Origin: Atherix ibis
Lineage: Eukaryota; Arthropoda; Insecta; Diptera; Athericidae
Length of the DNA: 64,000 bases
Direction: 5' to 3'
Assembly (NCBI GenBank): GCA_958298945.1
Contig: OY282607.1
Span: 74,268,868-74,332,867, forward strand
The translations under genes and the position numbers were made by a program. Below, piece after piece: positions 47,508-60,089 of this stretch. The first letter of the stretch is position 1; each line of letters starts with the position of its first letter. The notes below the pieces were generated by a model. The model did not search any database. It was not told the origin of the DNA and worked only from the letters and a program-made list of their open reading frames with translations.

Positions 47508-47803
47508 TCTGGTCTAATCCGTTTTTTCAAGGTTCCTCATCTCCTCGAGATGCTGTGAGAAAAAATAAAGGGGCATTCCAAACAATAAGGAGCATCGTTG
47601 GAAAAAATAAAGGGTCATTCCAAACAATTGGCCAAGGATTGCTATGGGAGATTTGAGGCATAGCCAAGAAAGAGACTAGTTCACTCTCACGTCAGTCGTA
47701 ACTCAATTTTACCTTCTTTTGTGTTGCTTGGTTTTTTTTTTTGACTAAATTTATAAAATTATATTTTTTTGTATCTTAGTCCCAGGACCCACAACAGAAC
47801 CTA

Positions 47804-47822
47804 CCCCCCCCCCCCCCCCCCC
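47804..47822 (+). repeat. Poly-C tract (19 C)
   Basis: An uninterrupted C run in otherwise AT-rich DNA. It is likely a slippage-prone site, and its length may be imprecise in the assembly. Confidence 0.9.
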
Positions 47823-49837
47823 TCCACCCATACCCTGTAGGATTTCATAAAAATATTTAACATAATATATTACAATGAGTATTGGACTTCAGAATTTCCA
47901 TAAGATTACTGAGTAGATTGATTGAGAAAAGATCGATCAAAGTATTTATTATTTACCAATTAGTTTAGGTAAAAAAATTTTCAAATGAGGACAAAATGAT
48001 GACAAAATGTACCTTTTTATCAAATGAGGACAAAATGTACCTTTTTATTTACTTATTTCCAATCATTTGGCTTAAACTTTTATTGATAATTAATACAAAT
48101 TATATTTTCATAATTCAATCAGAGTAGATATCTTGTGATATAAAATTAACATCCTATTTGAAATTAGGCAAAATTTATTAATAATATTGCTATGGTTGTA
48201 AAATACGTATGCCTTTCTCTAAACGCTATAGCTAAAAAATAATTGATTTTAACTGAATTATTGTAGATTCTTAAATACGTTTTTAGAAATTTATTTGCTT
48301 CAAAATTTCTTGGCATTATAAATTTGTTCACATATTCTTAGAAAATATATCTATTTTCACCTTTATATTATTGCTTTTTGGAATTAGAAAATCTCAAAAT
48401 AACAAAATATATTAAACATTTGAGAACGAAACAATTTTTAAGAAATCTATTAGTTCCGCACAATCGCCTGTGATAGAAATATGACCACTGTCAGAAAACA
48501 ATGAATAACAATCTAAATTTGTATCTACGCAGGTAATAATATATTCAATTATTACCAAATGCCATTATTTTAATACTATTATATATTATAAATCATTGAA
48601 TAAAATATTTTCACATTATCTTAATTTACTTTCGTTTGCTAACAATTTATATATAAATATATGAAATGAAAAACTAACCAAAAACAAAGGAAAAACAGAG
48701 TCGTTTTTGATTCACACATAATTGCCAAGTCATTTTGTGTGTCCAAAGTTCTACTTAATATCGTCAAACACATCATAAATTAAACACCTCGTCTCCTTAT
48801 ATTCTAAAGATTAAATGCGTAAGAGGTCTTCTCACATAAATATCTAATATTTTGATAAAGATATTAATATTATTATTTATTCGCAGAGAACAACGGTTCA
48901 CCTGGTTTAAACTGTACACCCTCTCCGTTTCATACTTATTTAACCCAATACACATGTCACATGACAATAATTTTAAAATATTTTTAATTTTTTTCAAAGA
49001 AATTACTCACATTATCTATTTTTAAAAATTTTCACAAAATATATAAATCTAAAATGAACATATTAATATGAAATGTTTTGAAGTTGTAGCTCATCTTTAT
49101 TCAGATAATGTTCAAAGAAGAAAGAAATTTTTTCTCAAACAAATCTTAAAATATAGAAAAAAATATGACACATTCACCATATGGTCTTTGTACGAGTACG
49201 AGTATTTTAGGCAATCCAGAAGCTAAATAGACTCTATTAAGTAATTTTATATCTTTTTTGAGTGGTTCTTTTCCCATCATTTCACATATGATCTATTATT
49301 AATTTTGTCAATGTTCTCTTATAAAAAGTAAACTGATTTATTTTAGTACAATTTTATCTAGTAATGAAACATGTTCCACCCCCAAGAAAAATAAATCAAA
49401 AACTTTAACATAAGAACAAAACCAAAACTTTTGCGAATTCAAAAACTAAAGTAACAGAATAGATCAGTTTATAAATGAGAAAATATACTTTTTAATAACA
49501 ATTTTTAAATACCAACACAATTGTTGCAGGTATTTTTAGATTAATATTATTTATGATTTATTATATCCCAACATCAGGCATTTGGTTTATCTCAAATAAA
49601 TTCGAACGAAAGATGAGTAAAAATAACAAATAAAATAAAGCACAGACTTGAAGATATATACTAAATTGTATACTGCGTCATATTAAATATACGAATAATG
49701 TTATTTTGACTCTTCCGACCATACGAAAAATACTAATAAGCTTTGAGAGAAACAAAATAAAAAAGAATAAATACTAAAACTTTCTCCGAAATTCTCTGAT
49801 ATCGTCATTATAAGAAATAGCAATTAAAGTTAATTTG

Positions 49838-49921
49838 ATAGAAAGCAATCCACCACCGCCACTACTACCATCACTGCTACCACCCGACACGATCAACTCT
49901 TCTTTCACCTTTCCCCCTTCA
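49838..49921 (-). other. Possible short coding segment, Gly/Ser-rich
   Basis: On the minus strand a T-rich tract and TTTGAAG (acceptor-like) are followed by a frame reading GGKVKEELIVSGGSSDG and more Ser/Gly. Composition is much less AT-rich than the surroundings. No convincing donor is seen. It could equally be a GGT/AGT microsatellite. Confidence 0.25.
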
Positions 49922-51019
49922 AAAAATAAAATCAAGAAAGCTTTTAATAAATTAGTAGAATAAATTGACACAAGACACTATTAATTGTTAAGTTTTATGA
50001 ATTCGTATATTTTTCTTGGACAACTGACTAATAATGCCTGCAGTTGATTTTAATGTGCGATAATATAATTTTTATATATAATAATATTCCCCTAAAGTTT
50101 ATCTATTTATAATATTTAACGAGAAATAAAATAAAATTAGTGATATATTATGTTAAACTTCATCTTAAAAAAATCATTTTTAATTTTAATTGAATTTTTG
50201 TGAAAATTGTTTTTAATAAATTTTGAGAATTTTTGTTTGTAGACATTTTGGCGAACATTTTAAAGAAAAGCATCAACAAATATGTGTAAGAAAAATTAGG
50301 AAACGTCAAATTCTTATTTCAAATAGGTTTTTGTTTTTAAAATTTAATTACTTAAACTTTTCGAAATTGTCTTGTACAAAAATGTCTTTTTCCAAATCAA
50401 CTTGATCAATCTTAATTTACTAATAAATTTATTTGAGTTAAAACTACAGATTATATACAATTTAAATTTTAGTGTTGCAATATTTATTCGATTTTTTTAA
50501 ATATTTCATGTACATTTATGTTATTCCTGAGACATTAGTTTAATAAAAATTTTCATTAAATCAATTAATTATATTTAAAAAATTTCCCTATATGCGCCAG
50601 AATTGCATGATTAAGACGAGTGAATGCAGCGATTAACCGTTGTATTAGACTATCGAGTGCAGAATATGGTATCTGACTTCCACTATGGATTTCAATTCTA
50701 ATCAATTCTAATCGAAACCCCATCTCTCTTCACCATCATAAAACCAGAGTCAGATTTATAAGCTTTGCTTTACTAATTTTCGGCTTCATAATTTAATTAA
50801 AAGTATTACGACCTCCCCCAACTCTAAAAAAAGCTCTTCCGTCTTATATTCTTATTCAATATTATTAATATCAGAGACATATTTTTTCATTATCCCTCTC
50901 CACTCTATATTTCCCTTTCCCCATTCAAAATGGAAGTCGTCCTTCGGAGGGGTAGTTAAGTGTATCTACGCCTCTAGATAGGTTTAAGAAGGCTATAGAC
51001 CGAGCCATCTAACTATAGA

Positions 51020-51300
51020 AAACTTTCCGGAGAATGTTTATTTCTGCTCGCGGATGCGGAGACCGCCCTTAAGAAAACTTTCTTTGCAGTTTGCTCGGCT
51101 AAAAGATAATTGTGTGCAATAAAAGCCGCAGTTGAAATAGCTATCGGCTTTTTCAAGCGACGGAATATTATCGTAATTACTGATAGCCAATCCGCCCTCA
51201 AAGCTATCGCGGACCATTGAATAATACTGTACTCAACGAGTTTCAACACAGGTACCGGGATTGTGGAATTATGCGATCATTTGGCTGAAAAAACTCTCCG
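51020..51300 (+). mobile_element. RNase H fragment of a non-LTR retrotransposon
   Basis: The plus strand reads CAIKAAVEIAIGFFKRRN and IIVITDSQSALKAIADH, the TDSqxAL motif of retroelement RNase H. Stops follow immediately. Flanking sequence to about 51600 is also less AT-rich and may belong to the same decayed element. Confidence 0.65.
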
Positions 51301-52595
51301 ATCTCCAATCTAACCCACCTAATGGGACACAACATCCTCAGCTATACGAAGAACTTTTGTCTTAGTCTCAGTAGCCAACTACAAATAATCCAGTCTTCTC
51401 AAGATCCTTGCCCAAATTCTGGGCACAAAAACTGTTCAGAGTTCGGATGGATCATGCTGCCACGCACGTCCTATCTGCCAATCCTGTGGCGTTCTGCTAT
51501 TTCATTTTCAGGTCAGCTTTTTAATCTGATTAATCAAACTAACAGTTTTTAAAATTTTAACAAACTCTAACTTATCTAATGTACTGAAAATTAAGTAGCT
51601 TCGCTTAAGAAGCTGGTACCCCCATTCCCCTCCTCAATTTGAACCTTGAAACGACTGAATGGCCTCATAATATTGGTGCTGTTAATTGGCCCCTGGCCCA
51701 TATCCAAAAATCAAACCAAAACCATTTTTATTTTTTATATATTTAATTACGAAAATTTTATATTATTTCAATAATTGAAATTTAGTTATAAAAGAATACG
51801 TTTTTATGCTTTGATGTAAGGTGCCTTAAGTAATAGTGCTACGAGCGACTAAAGCCTGGAGCAAATGCTGAAAAAGAATTCACTTAATTAAATGACATGC
51901 GACTAAAATTAGATAGTGATTTCTAAGAAAATTGGAGAAATGCTGGTAGAAAATTACAGGATTTAAAAGCTCTCAAATATATGTGGAACTATAATAGAAA
52001 AAAAAATCTTGACAAAATAGCAAAAGTTTTCGTGATTCGAATTTTTAATTAGGTTGTTGAATAGACTGATTGATCAATATTTTAAAAATTAACTTTTTAA
52101 AGTAATTCAGGTTAAATATTAAAATTTTTAAGGCCAAGCAACTAAAACTTGACCAGCCTGCACATTTTCAAACTTTTTAGCAACATTTTTTTTCTGTAGA
52201 TTTTTCAGAAGGTAGGTAAGAAAAGTCTTTTTTGTATACTTTTTACAAGGTATATTTATCAAAGGATTATTATTTTATCCAAGATCCACATTCTTGTGGA
52301 AATCCTGTGAACATTTTAAGCTGCGTCATCTAGTGTGTGTGTATGTGGCAGCCATTTAAAGTGAACAACATTTAAATGTGATTTTATTAGAATGAAAAAA
52401 AATCGAATTGTAGGCAAAATCTTACATGCAATTTTTGGTATGAAAAAGCTATTGCTGAGATAACTACTGCGTTCACTAATACTTAACCAAAATCGTATTT
52501 GTGTATCAACTTCAATGGATTATTTGGATATTTTTAAATGTAATCTTAATGAGTTTTTAGTTAATTCAAATTTATTGATAAAATAAGGACTCACC
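51301..52595. other. Non-coding DNA, partly element-derived
   Basis: 51301-51600 is probably decayed retroelement downstream of the RNase H motif. The rest is AT-rich with no recognised gene. Confidence 0.3.
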
Positions 52596-53070
52596 ATTAC
52601 GCACCGGTAACCAAAGTTCAGTCAAAACAATGGACTTCTAATAGCGAACGTGCACCAAAAAGATGAAAACAGTGCAGGAATGGCACTGTTTTCTAGAGTG
52701 CACTATCGACAATATTAAAAGAGGAAAACTGATAACATTGAAGTATTATACGGCTTTATTAGACCAGTGTACACTGACGTCATCATCATGGCAAAACTCC
52801 ATGAGTTTGGATACAAATTCCTTCCGCATCAAGCATATTCGCCAGATTTAGCCTCCATCAATTATTTCCTAATACCGAATATAAAAAAAATGACTCGGAA
52901 AAAATAGATTTTCCTCAAACAATAAGATAATTGCTGAAAACAAATACCTATTTTGATGGTATGGAAAGATGGGAAACAAAAGCTAGACCATCTTTGGACT
53001 AAGGCTTGATACTTAAGGAAGAGTATCCGAAAATACAAAATGAATTGTACACATAAAAATGTTTTTTTTT
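52596..53070 (+). mobile_element. Decayed mariner fragment M7
   Basis: The plus strand reads KVQSKQWTSNSERAPKR near 52610, then, after frame breaks, LHEFGYKFLPHQAYSPDLAS and a degraded C-terminal line (TYFDGMERWETK). The order matches the mariner core from the SKQW region to the third catalytic site, where the final aspartate is lost (ASINYF for APSDYF). The centre is deleted. Confidence 0.7.
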
Positions 53071-54262
53071 ATCAAGACCAGGTATTAATCATACAACCCT
53101 CGTATTTAATAATTATTCTATGTTAAACTTATGTTAAAACAAAAATTGCCTTAATAAAACAAAAATTGTTATATTTCACTCAATAAATATACAGAGAACT
53201 AGCTTGTTTTTAGGAGTATGTGGCTGTATGAGTATTTTAAAATAAAAACAAAAATCTAACATAAAAATGTTTTAGTAAGATATATTGGCAATTTAAATAA
53301 ATTCAAGAAACACATGTTAGCATAATTTTCTACTTAATTTTTCATCTAAAAGGCATGATCAATTAAGCTTTCTATATTCACTACTCATAAAATATTCATA
53401 GCTTATTGAGACTATAAACAAAAAATGAAAAAAAAAACAACAACAAAAAATGCTTAATGCACGATAAATAGAATATGAAATTGGTACTCATTGATGGTTT
53501 ACTATATCGTCTTGAATGAAGGAGACATTCCACAAATGTCGTCTATTTGATTAATAAGCCAATCACATTCAAAATGATGATGAATCATATGCCATCAAAC
53601 AAAATCAACATTTATTCATCCAATAAAGCCATCAAATGAATGATTCTACTTTTCCAGGAAGCTATTAACAAATTGATTGTCTTCGGTATATAATATAAAT
53701 TATTAAAAAAATTGTAAATAAATTAACAAAACTAATAGAACAGAACATAATGAATCACTCATAAAACAGTAATTAAATAGTAATTAATATTTTAACTTTG
53801 CTACGTTTTTTCAATATTGACGATAGAAATTTAATGGCAATTTTTCAAGTACATATGTGCTTTCAAAGATCCAACAACCGAAATATCAAACATATTTTCT
53901 CCATATGCGCGTAGTTACTGAAAAATGATCTAACAAATTAATTTATTCGTATTGATTATAGGCACTTATTTTATTAGTAGTTTACAGCACATTAAAAGCT
54001 GTGTCGAAAACATTGATTTTTTTTTAAGACGTTTTAAACTGGAATTTGTAATTAATTTCGAATCAATAAACAACAAACTTTCGAATATACAAATATACAC
54101 AAATATAGCTAAGAATGGTTGAAGTTTTTTTTTTATTTTTTTTTATTAATTTTATGAGTTTATTCTAACATTTCTTCATAATAGTGATCCATCTTTAAAT
54201 GAAGATTATTATAGAGAGTTATTCATTTCGTGGTTTCAAAAATACAGTCCTGTCATTTGATA
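53071..54262. other. AT-rich DNA
   Basis: No coding or element signal is recognised over this stretch. Confidence 0.35.
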
Positions 54263-54781
54263 GCTGTTCAAAAAGTATCGCGGGTTACGTATATTTGATT
54301 TTCGATTTTTTTGTGGCGTTATGTTGGTGCTCATGTCTCTCACTTATGCCGACAAGTTCGGCCATTTTGAATGTTCAGTTAATTTTTGACAGCTGCTTTA
54401 CTTGACCGTGTTTTGGCTCGTCTTCGATTCCATTGGGATGATTGAGCTTTGGTTTCAAAGCCACGTCATAACCATAAATCCATGATTCGTCACCAGTTAT
54501 GACCCTCTGGAGCAAATTTGGGTCGTCGCGGACAGAGTTCCACAGCTCCTTAGAAATGTTAATGCGATGCTGTTTTTGGTCAAAATTGAGCAAAAATCGA
54601 AGACGAGCCAAAACACGTGCAAGCAAAGCATCTGTCAAAAATTAACTGAACATTGACAATGGCCGAACTTGTCGGCACAAGTGAGAGACATGAGTACCAA
54701 CATAACGCCACAAAAAATCGAAAATCGTATATACGTAACCCGCGGAAATTCAAATTCGTGATACTTTTTCAACAGACCTCG
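54263..54781 (-). mobile_element. Fold-back mariner derivative M3
   Basis: It is related to M1 and M2, but both ends derive from the same, transposase-5', end of the element. 54263-54427 pairs with 54597-54781 as an imperfect inverted repeat of about 165-185 bp (both arms contain GCGGGTTACGTATAT and TGTCTCTCACTT). An 18-bp or so gap separates the arms' outer parts. The middle 170 bp keep coding debris on the minus strand (FDQKQHRINISKEL, RVITGDESWIYGYDV). A TA follows the right end at 54782. Confidence 0.85.
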
Positions 54782-54829
54782 TACATCATATAAGGTAGTG
54801 TTTGCTCAGCCCTAAGTTTGGCTTTACAG

Positions 54830-55355
54830 GACGTTTAAACAATCCGTCCAAATTGCAAAAATTTTCTACGAATGTTGTGATTCTGCCGTAACCAGTTTCA
54901 CGCAAAATTTTTATCAGACCTATATGTGGCTTTGAAAAACCACAAGTGTTTGTGGGCAAGCTATTTTATTCGTGAAAAGTAAATGTCTGGTATGTATTTT
55001 GGTCTGAAGTTGTCATTGAGCTATATTTCTTTGAAAATGAAGAAGGAGAGACCGTCACCATCAATTCTGAGCGCTATGGCCTGAATTTGACGATTTTAAT
55101 ATGGGCCATGTATGGTTTTTTCTGGCCTGAACTTGACGATTTTAATATGAGCCATGTATGGTTTTAACGAAATAGCGCCACAATCTACACAATACGACAA
55201 ATTTTGACATTATTATGCGAAAAGTTCCCAGGATGTTAAAAACATCCGTCAAGTAATGGCCGAATTACGAACTGAAATGTTCGAACAAATCTTAAAAAAA
55301 TATCGTGCCAGCCATTTAAATGATGTGATCCATCTACAATATTTCACTTTTAACA
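54830..55355 (+). mobile_element. DDE_3-type transposase relic, copy D4
   Basis: The plus strand reads IELYFFENEEGETVTINSER, FFWPELDDFNMSHVWF and, near the end, RASHLNDVIHLQYF (compare GGHLNDVIFHT). A segment around TTGACGATTTTAATATG is duplicated in tandem (about 55086-55168). Stops and frameshifts are present. The N-terminal domain is missing. Confidence 0.75.
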
Positions 55356-55359
55356 TTAC

Positions 55360-55612
55360 TTTCGGAACATTTTCATTTGAATTAGCCTTAAGATCATATT
55401 TTTGTCTTCGCGTAGCAGATGATCGATCCGCTGCAGCTATTCTACTGCTTATTTTTGTGCAGTTTGGTGCGGTTCCATATTTTCGTCCAGTAGGAGGTGC
55501 GGCCACTATGTCCATTTCGGGTTGTTGTCTTTGACCAATACGGTTGTTTATCCCCGATTGGTTTTTCCTTCCGCTGATGGCACTTTCACGTTCTTTTTCT
55601 GTACTTTTTTTG
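55360..55612 (-). other. Possible coding exon of unknown function
   Basis: The minus-strand frame from an acceptor-like TCCCTTAG (ending 55613) to a donor-like GTAATG (from 55359) codes 84 residues without stops. It contains KKSTEKERESAISGRKNQ, QRQQPEMDIVAAPPTGRKY and RRQKYDLKANSNENV. It is hydrophilic, unlike the chance I/F/L-rich frames elsewhere, and less AT-rich than its surroundings. I do not recognise it. It could be a real exon or part of an unrecognised element next to D4. A 22-bp line (CCAGCCTGAATGATGTTCTA...) is repeated at about 55718 and 55763 just upstream. Confidence 0.3.
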
Positions 55613-56746
55613 CTAAGGGAAGAATAACGATATAAGGAAATTAAAGTATAATAGGAAGTTAAGTGCTTTTTGGTAATTAGCGTGGGATCATGCCTCAGTA
55701 GCTTTGGATAGTAGTCCAGCCTGAATGATGTTCTATTTATCAGCATAACTATGTTACCGGGCCAGCCTGAATGATGTTCTATTCAATGTAAAATGTCAAC
55801 TTTTAAGCAATATGATGATATATGTTATATAAAACATAATGTGTGTTTTATATAACTTTATTTATAAAAGTACAAATGGGATAATCTTTTATGTAATTGT
55901 TGAAATGAAACGTATATTCATCCGCTAATTATCGTAGTGCGTTTTAAAAGTAAATTTTGTTTTCTACTTAAAAATATTTTTAACTGAACAGATATAGATA
56001 GATACGTGTACGTAGAACTAAATGTGAAAATGAGAATTGATCAGTTTTTCTCCAATCGGTATTTAAATTTTCGAAAACAATTTACAAAAGCGTTCTGTGT
56101 TTTGAATTACGCATCTAATAATAGGCCATTAAAGAGAGTGATTCTTCGTTTAGTTTCTAGTTAATTTGTCTGTAATCTAAATTTAGGACACTAATAATCG
56201 CATTACTTCTAAGCAAGATCTGACACAGTCACTGACACACATGTTCTGTGAATGTTTTCTTCTTGTTTTGTTTGAAATAATGATGATCTGGCCTCAAATG
56301 CTCGTACGTACAACCTCTCCAATTGACTTGCCAGCAATAGTTTCTGTGGGATGAGTTTAAAAGATGAGCGGACCTTACTTATATAGGCACTCTGGCAACT
56401 GTTCATAACGCTTCGTTGATTGAATATAAAAATGCACCATCACTGTACAACGGGGGATTCATACATCCAAAGCATGCACAGATAAGTATTTTGATATACT
56501 CTAAGGATTATTATTTACGACATGCTGATTTACTAATTAAAGATCTGTAAACACTTGAACGGATCTGTATTTGTTTTCCATTTTCCATTAGTGGTTCGAT
56601 TAAATTGACTTTCAACCATTTGATGGAGTCAAATTTTAGGCTCCCACATCGTTCTAGGCCCTATTTGAATAAATTTTACGAAAAGATAAAATAAGAACAT
56701 ATAAATTTTTTGTATAATTTCTATAACATATATGTATGTGTATGCA
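55613..56746. other. Non-coding DNA
   Basis: It contains a 13-bp-arm palindrome at 55824-55856 (GTTATATAAAACA / TGTTTTATATAAC). The minus frame 56406-56209 is unsupported. Confidence 0.35.
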
Positions 56747-56748
56747 TA

Positions 56749-57940
56749 CGAGGGTCATTCAACAAGTACTTAGCCTACAAAAGAAAAACGAAAATTTTGG
56801 AAAGGTGGCAATTTATTTTTCCACATAATCTCCTTTAAGCTCGATACACTTGGCCCAGCGATGCTCTAACTTTTTTAACCCGTCCAAAAAATACATTTTC
56901 TCGAGGGAAGCAAAAAAGGCCTCCGTGGCGACGATGACCTCCTCATTCGACCCAAATCTATTCCCGGCGAGTGATTTTTTCAGGTTTGGAAACAAAAAGT
57001 AGTCACAGGGGGCCAAACCTGGAGAGTACGGTGGATGGGGCAGCAATTCGTAGCGCAATTCGACCAATTTGGCCATGACGACGGCGGAGGTGTGAGCCGG
57101 CGCGTTGTCGTGGTGGAACCGCACTTTTTTCTTCGCAAAGCGGGGCGGCTTTTTCTTCAATTCGACGTCAAATCGGCCCAATAAGTCAGCATAGTAGCGC
57201 CCCGTGATTGTTTTACCCTTCTCGAGGTAATCGATGTGGATCACACCTTGTGAATCCCAGAAAACGGTGGCCATCACCTTTCCGGCCGATCGAACAGTCT
57301 TCGCCTTCTTCGGAGCACGTTCGCCGGGTGAAGTCCACTGTTTCGACTGTTCCTTGGTCTCTGGTGTGTACCATGAATCCATGTTTCGTCGACGGTCGCG
57401 AAACGACGCAAGAACTCCGCTGGATTGCGCTGAAACAGCGCCAAACACGTCGCCGATGTGGTCTCACGGTTGCGCTTGTTTTCCGGTGTGAGCAAACGCG
57501 GCACCCATCACCCATCACAGTCTCAGCTATCTCGTGAACCTTCAATCGACAGTCTGCCAACACGCGATCGTGGACTTTTTGAACGTTTTCCTCCGTAGCA
57601 GCCGTTTTCGGGGCATCTGGGCGTGGCTCATCAAAAACCGACGTGCGGCCACGAACAAACTCGTTGAACCAATTCTTGACGGTCGCCATCTTTGATTTCG
57701 CTGCGCGTTTTCCCTTCCAAAAACAAGAATCGAATCACCGAACGATATTGTTCTTTTTCCATTTTTGTGCAACCGACCGACACGCTCGCTTTCAAAGGCA
57801 CTCAAAACAAAACTAATGAAGGGAATCGACTGAAACTTTGACATTAGGCTATTAAAAGAATGTACTAAACGATGGTAAATTTCTTTTGTGACAGCAGTTC
57901 CATCGGGCGGTGAGGCTAAGTACTTGTTGATTGACCCTCG
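56749..57940 (-). mobile_element. Mariner element M6 with complete ends
   Basis: TA flanks (56747-48 and 57941-42) and inverted ends of about 28 bp (CGAGGGTCATTCAACAAGTA at the left, nearly identical in complement at the right). Length is 1192 bp. It carries a transposase pseudogene on the minus strand and is clearly GC-richer than its surroundings, which suggests a recent arrival. Confidence 0.93.
56813..57762 (-). pseudogene. Mariner transposase of M6, frameshifted
   Basis: The ATG at 57762 gives MEKEQYRSVIRFLFLEGK. A small deletion shifts the frame into MATVKNWFNEFVRGRTSV and RLKVHEIAETV. Breaks near 57500 and 57380 follow (PRLLTPENKRNRETTSA, RRFATVDETWIHG with the first D). The last 210 residues are open (57448-56813): SKQWTSPGERAPKKAKTV, VRFHHDNAPAHTS (second D), PPYSPGLAPCDYFLF (third D kept; the preceding D of SPD is G), then KKLEHRWAKCIELKGDYVEK. 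At least three indels make it inactive. Confidence 0.9.
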
Positions 57941-57942
57941 TA

Positions 57943-60085
57943 CATATAGAGAACTATTGTATGTTACAACTTGTTGCTATAAATGTAGTTTGGAAAGTGC
58001 CCTCCTGACAGGCATATGATTTCAATTCATCCCAAACCCACATATTTATGCAAAAATACATATTTATATACCTCATGTCATATTTATACAAAAATGCATC
58101 AATGAAAACTGCAGGGAATTGTGTTTTCTTTTCGGTTTGTTAAAAATGCTCTTGAAATTATTATTCGGTCAATTCGGAAATGTGTAAGGCGTTTTTTTTT
58201 AAAAAATAAATACTACTATAACCATACATATATGTATAAATATTTATGCACTTAGATAATGCACATATTACTATGTAAACATATACTTTTGTATGTGCAT
58301 TTAATCCATAAAATATTTATCTTTTGAAATCGGTGGCAAACTACATCGGAGCATGTGTTAATTCGCTACACTTTCCGATGTCTTGTCATTTTGATTCTAA
58401 GAATTTTATGTAAAAACAAAAATTATTACTTGTGAACCGTTGTTGAGTCTTATGTGCATGCCTAAATAATTATGGTCTTGTTATTAAATTGAAATTGAGG
58501 AAATCAAGTTAGTAGATTTAATGGAAGCATTTAGTTTATTTCCAAACATCACACTACAAAGACTGTGAGTATTCACTTAAACGAAAAGTGTAGCTGTTAT
58601 TATTTCTGGGTACTTGGTATTTGTATCGTATAAGATATATTTTTATATGCAATTAATGTCATGGACTCAAACTGTTTTTGTTCTGTTTTCTTTTTGAAAT
58701 GCACTTAAGTGGCATAATGTCCAACTAAGAAAATAATTTGTTCTGAATAATGGCCGGACGATGCTATGCGGATACGTGTATATGGCAATAGCATCAGTTT
58801 AATTATTGTTTAGCAAAGTAATTTGTCATCGACCATCATAATATTTTTGCATTTAAATAGATGAACACATATCATCCACTTTATATTTGTGCTCATTTAA
58901 AATATTAAGGGAGATTATAAATAGCATTGAGAGACATTATGCAGACGTTAAAAATTACTCATAAACTATGCGAATACATCAAAGCAATTTCGAAAATTGA
59001 ATGAAATTTTCAATTAGATACGATGATATTATTTTGAAAAGTTAATTTTATCTAAGCTAACTTTTAATTTTTTTTAATTATTAAATTTTTGCGAAATATT
59101 TATGAAGGTAAATTAAATTGCGAAATATTTATGATAATAAAATAATTACAATAGAAGAAATGGCAAATTTCAAAAGTGTTACTCAACGATGCCTAGATAT
59201 TTTTAATTCATTTCATTGCTAGAAAACTTAACCAAAGAAACTACTTAAATCAATAATAATTTTATTTCATCAATAAAAGAACATGGAAACTTTAAAAAAT
59301 TCAGAACTCCAAAGTCTTTGTTCTTTTTAATAATAAGAGGAAAAAAAACCATTTAAACAAATTATTGTAGCAAATGCTTATATTAATATACAAAATCATT
59401 TAAAGTGTAATCATTTATTTTTGAACATCTTTAAATATCCTAATTGATGTTCTTATTTTCTCTAATTGAAATTTGCATGCAAGAAAAACATTCATTAAGT
59501 TTGAAAGCACAAACATTGAAATTCTTTGCACTTCTTTTATTTATTTTCAAATTTTACGAGTATAAACAAATGTATTTTTCTATTTTAGATAATCAAATTT
59601 TTGATATATTTATTCATAGAATACAATACTATTAGTTAATTTATAGAAATAAAGAAAAAGCTTATTAAATAAGAATTCTCTACAGTATTTTCAGAATGTG
59701 CGTCAAATTTTTAACTATACACAAATAGTTTTAATTTAAATTGACTTGAATTTTGACTATTGTAAAAAACTTTTTCCTAGTAAAGTATTATTAATGAGTA
59801 TTTGCTACATGATTAAATAATCGTTTAATTAAAACAAATAATTAAAGAAACAATTTTATAATTATAAAAAATATTATTTTATAAATAAACTACTAAAACA
59901 CATTGACACAATCGAATTTTTTGTCAATCTACAATATGTAAGAGAGCAGTAAATTTCAATTTAAAAAAATTATGCAAGTTCAACCTGCTCGAAAAGTACA
60001 GCCCTTTAATTTGACAGCTGTCAAACATATATAATACCAAGTGGCATTAGCTTAGATTCAGGTTTGTCATTTTATATTATGATTC
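57943..60085. other. AT-rich DNA without recognised genes
   Basis: No coding or RNA signal was found. The frame 59444-59635 is an AT-rich chance frame. Confidence 0.35.
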
Positions 60086-60089
60086 GACG

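Larger units (their letters stand above)
47508..51019. other. AT-rich DNA with tandem duplications and a poly-C tract
   Basis: No genes are recognised. Two short direct duplications lie at about 47560-47630 (AATAAAGGG.CATTCCAAACAA) and 47980-48050 (TCAAATGAGGACAAAATG). A run of 19 C lies at 47804-47822. A possible Gly/Ser-rich segment is listed separately. Confidence 0.4.

Noticed and set aside
57208..57537. Plus-strand frames in M6
   Set aside because: Antisense to the transposase; GC-rich DNA keeps several frames open by chance.
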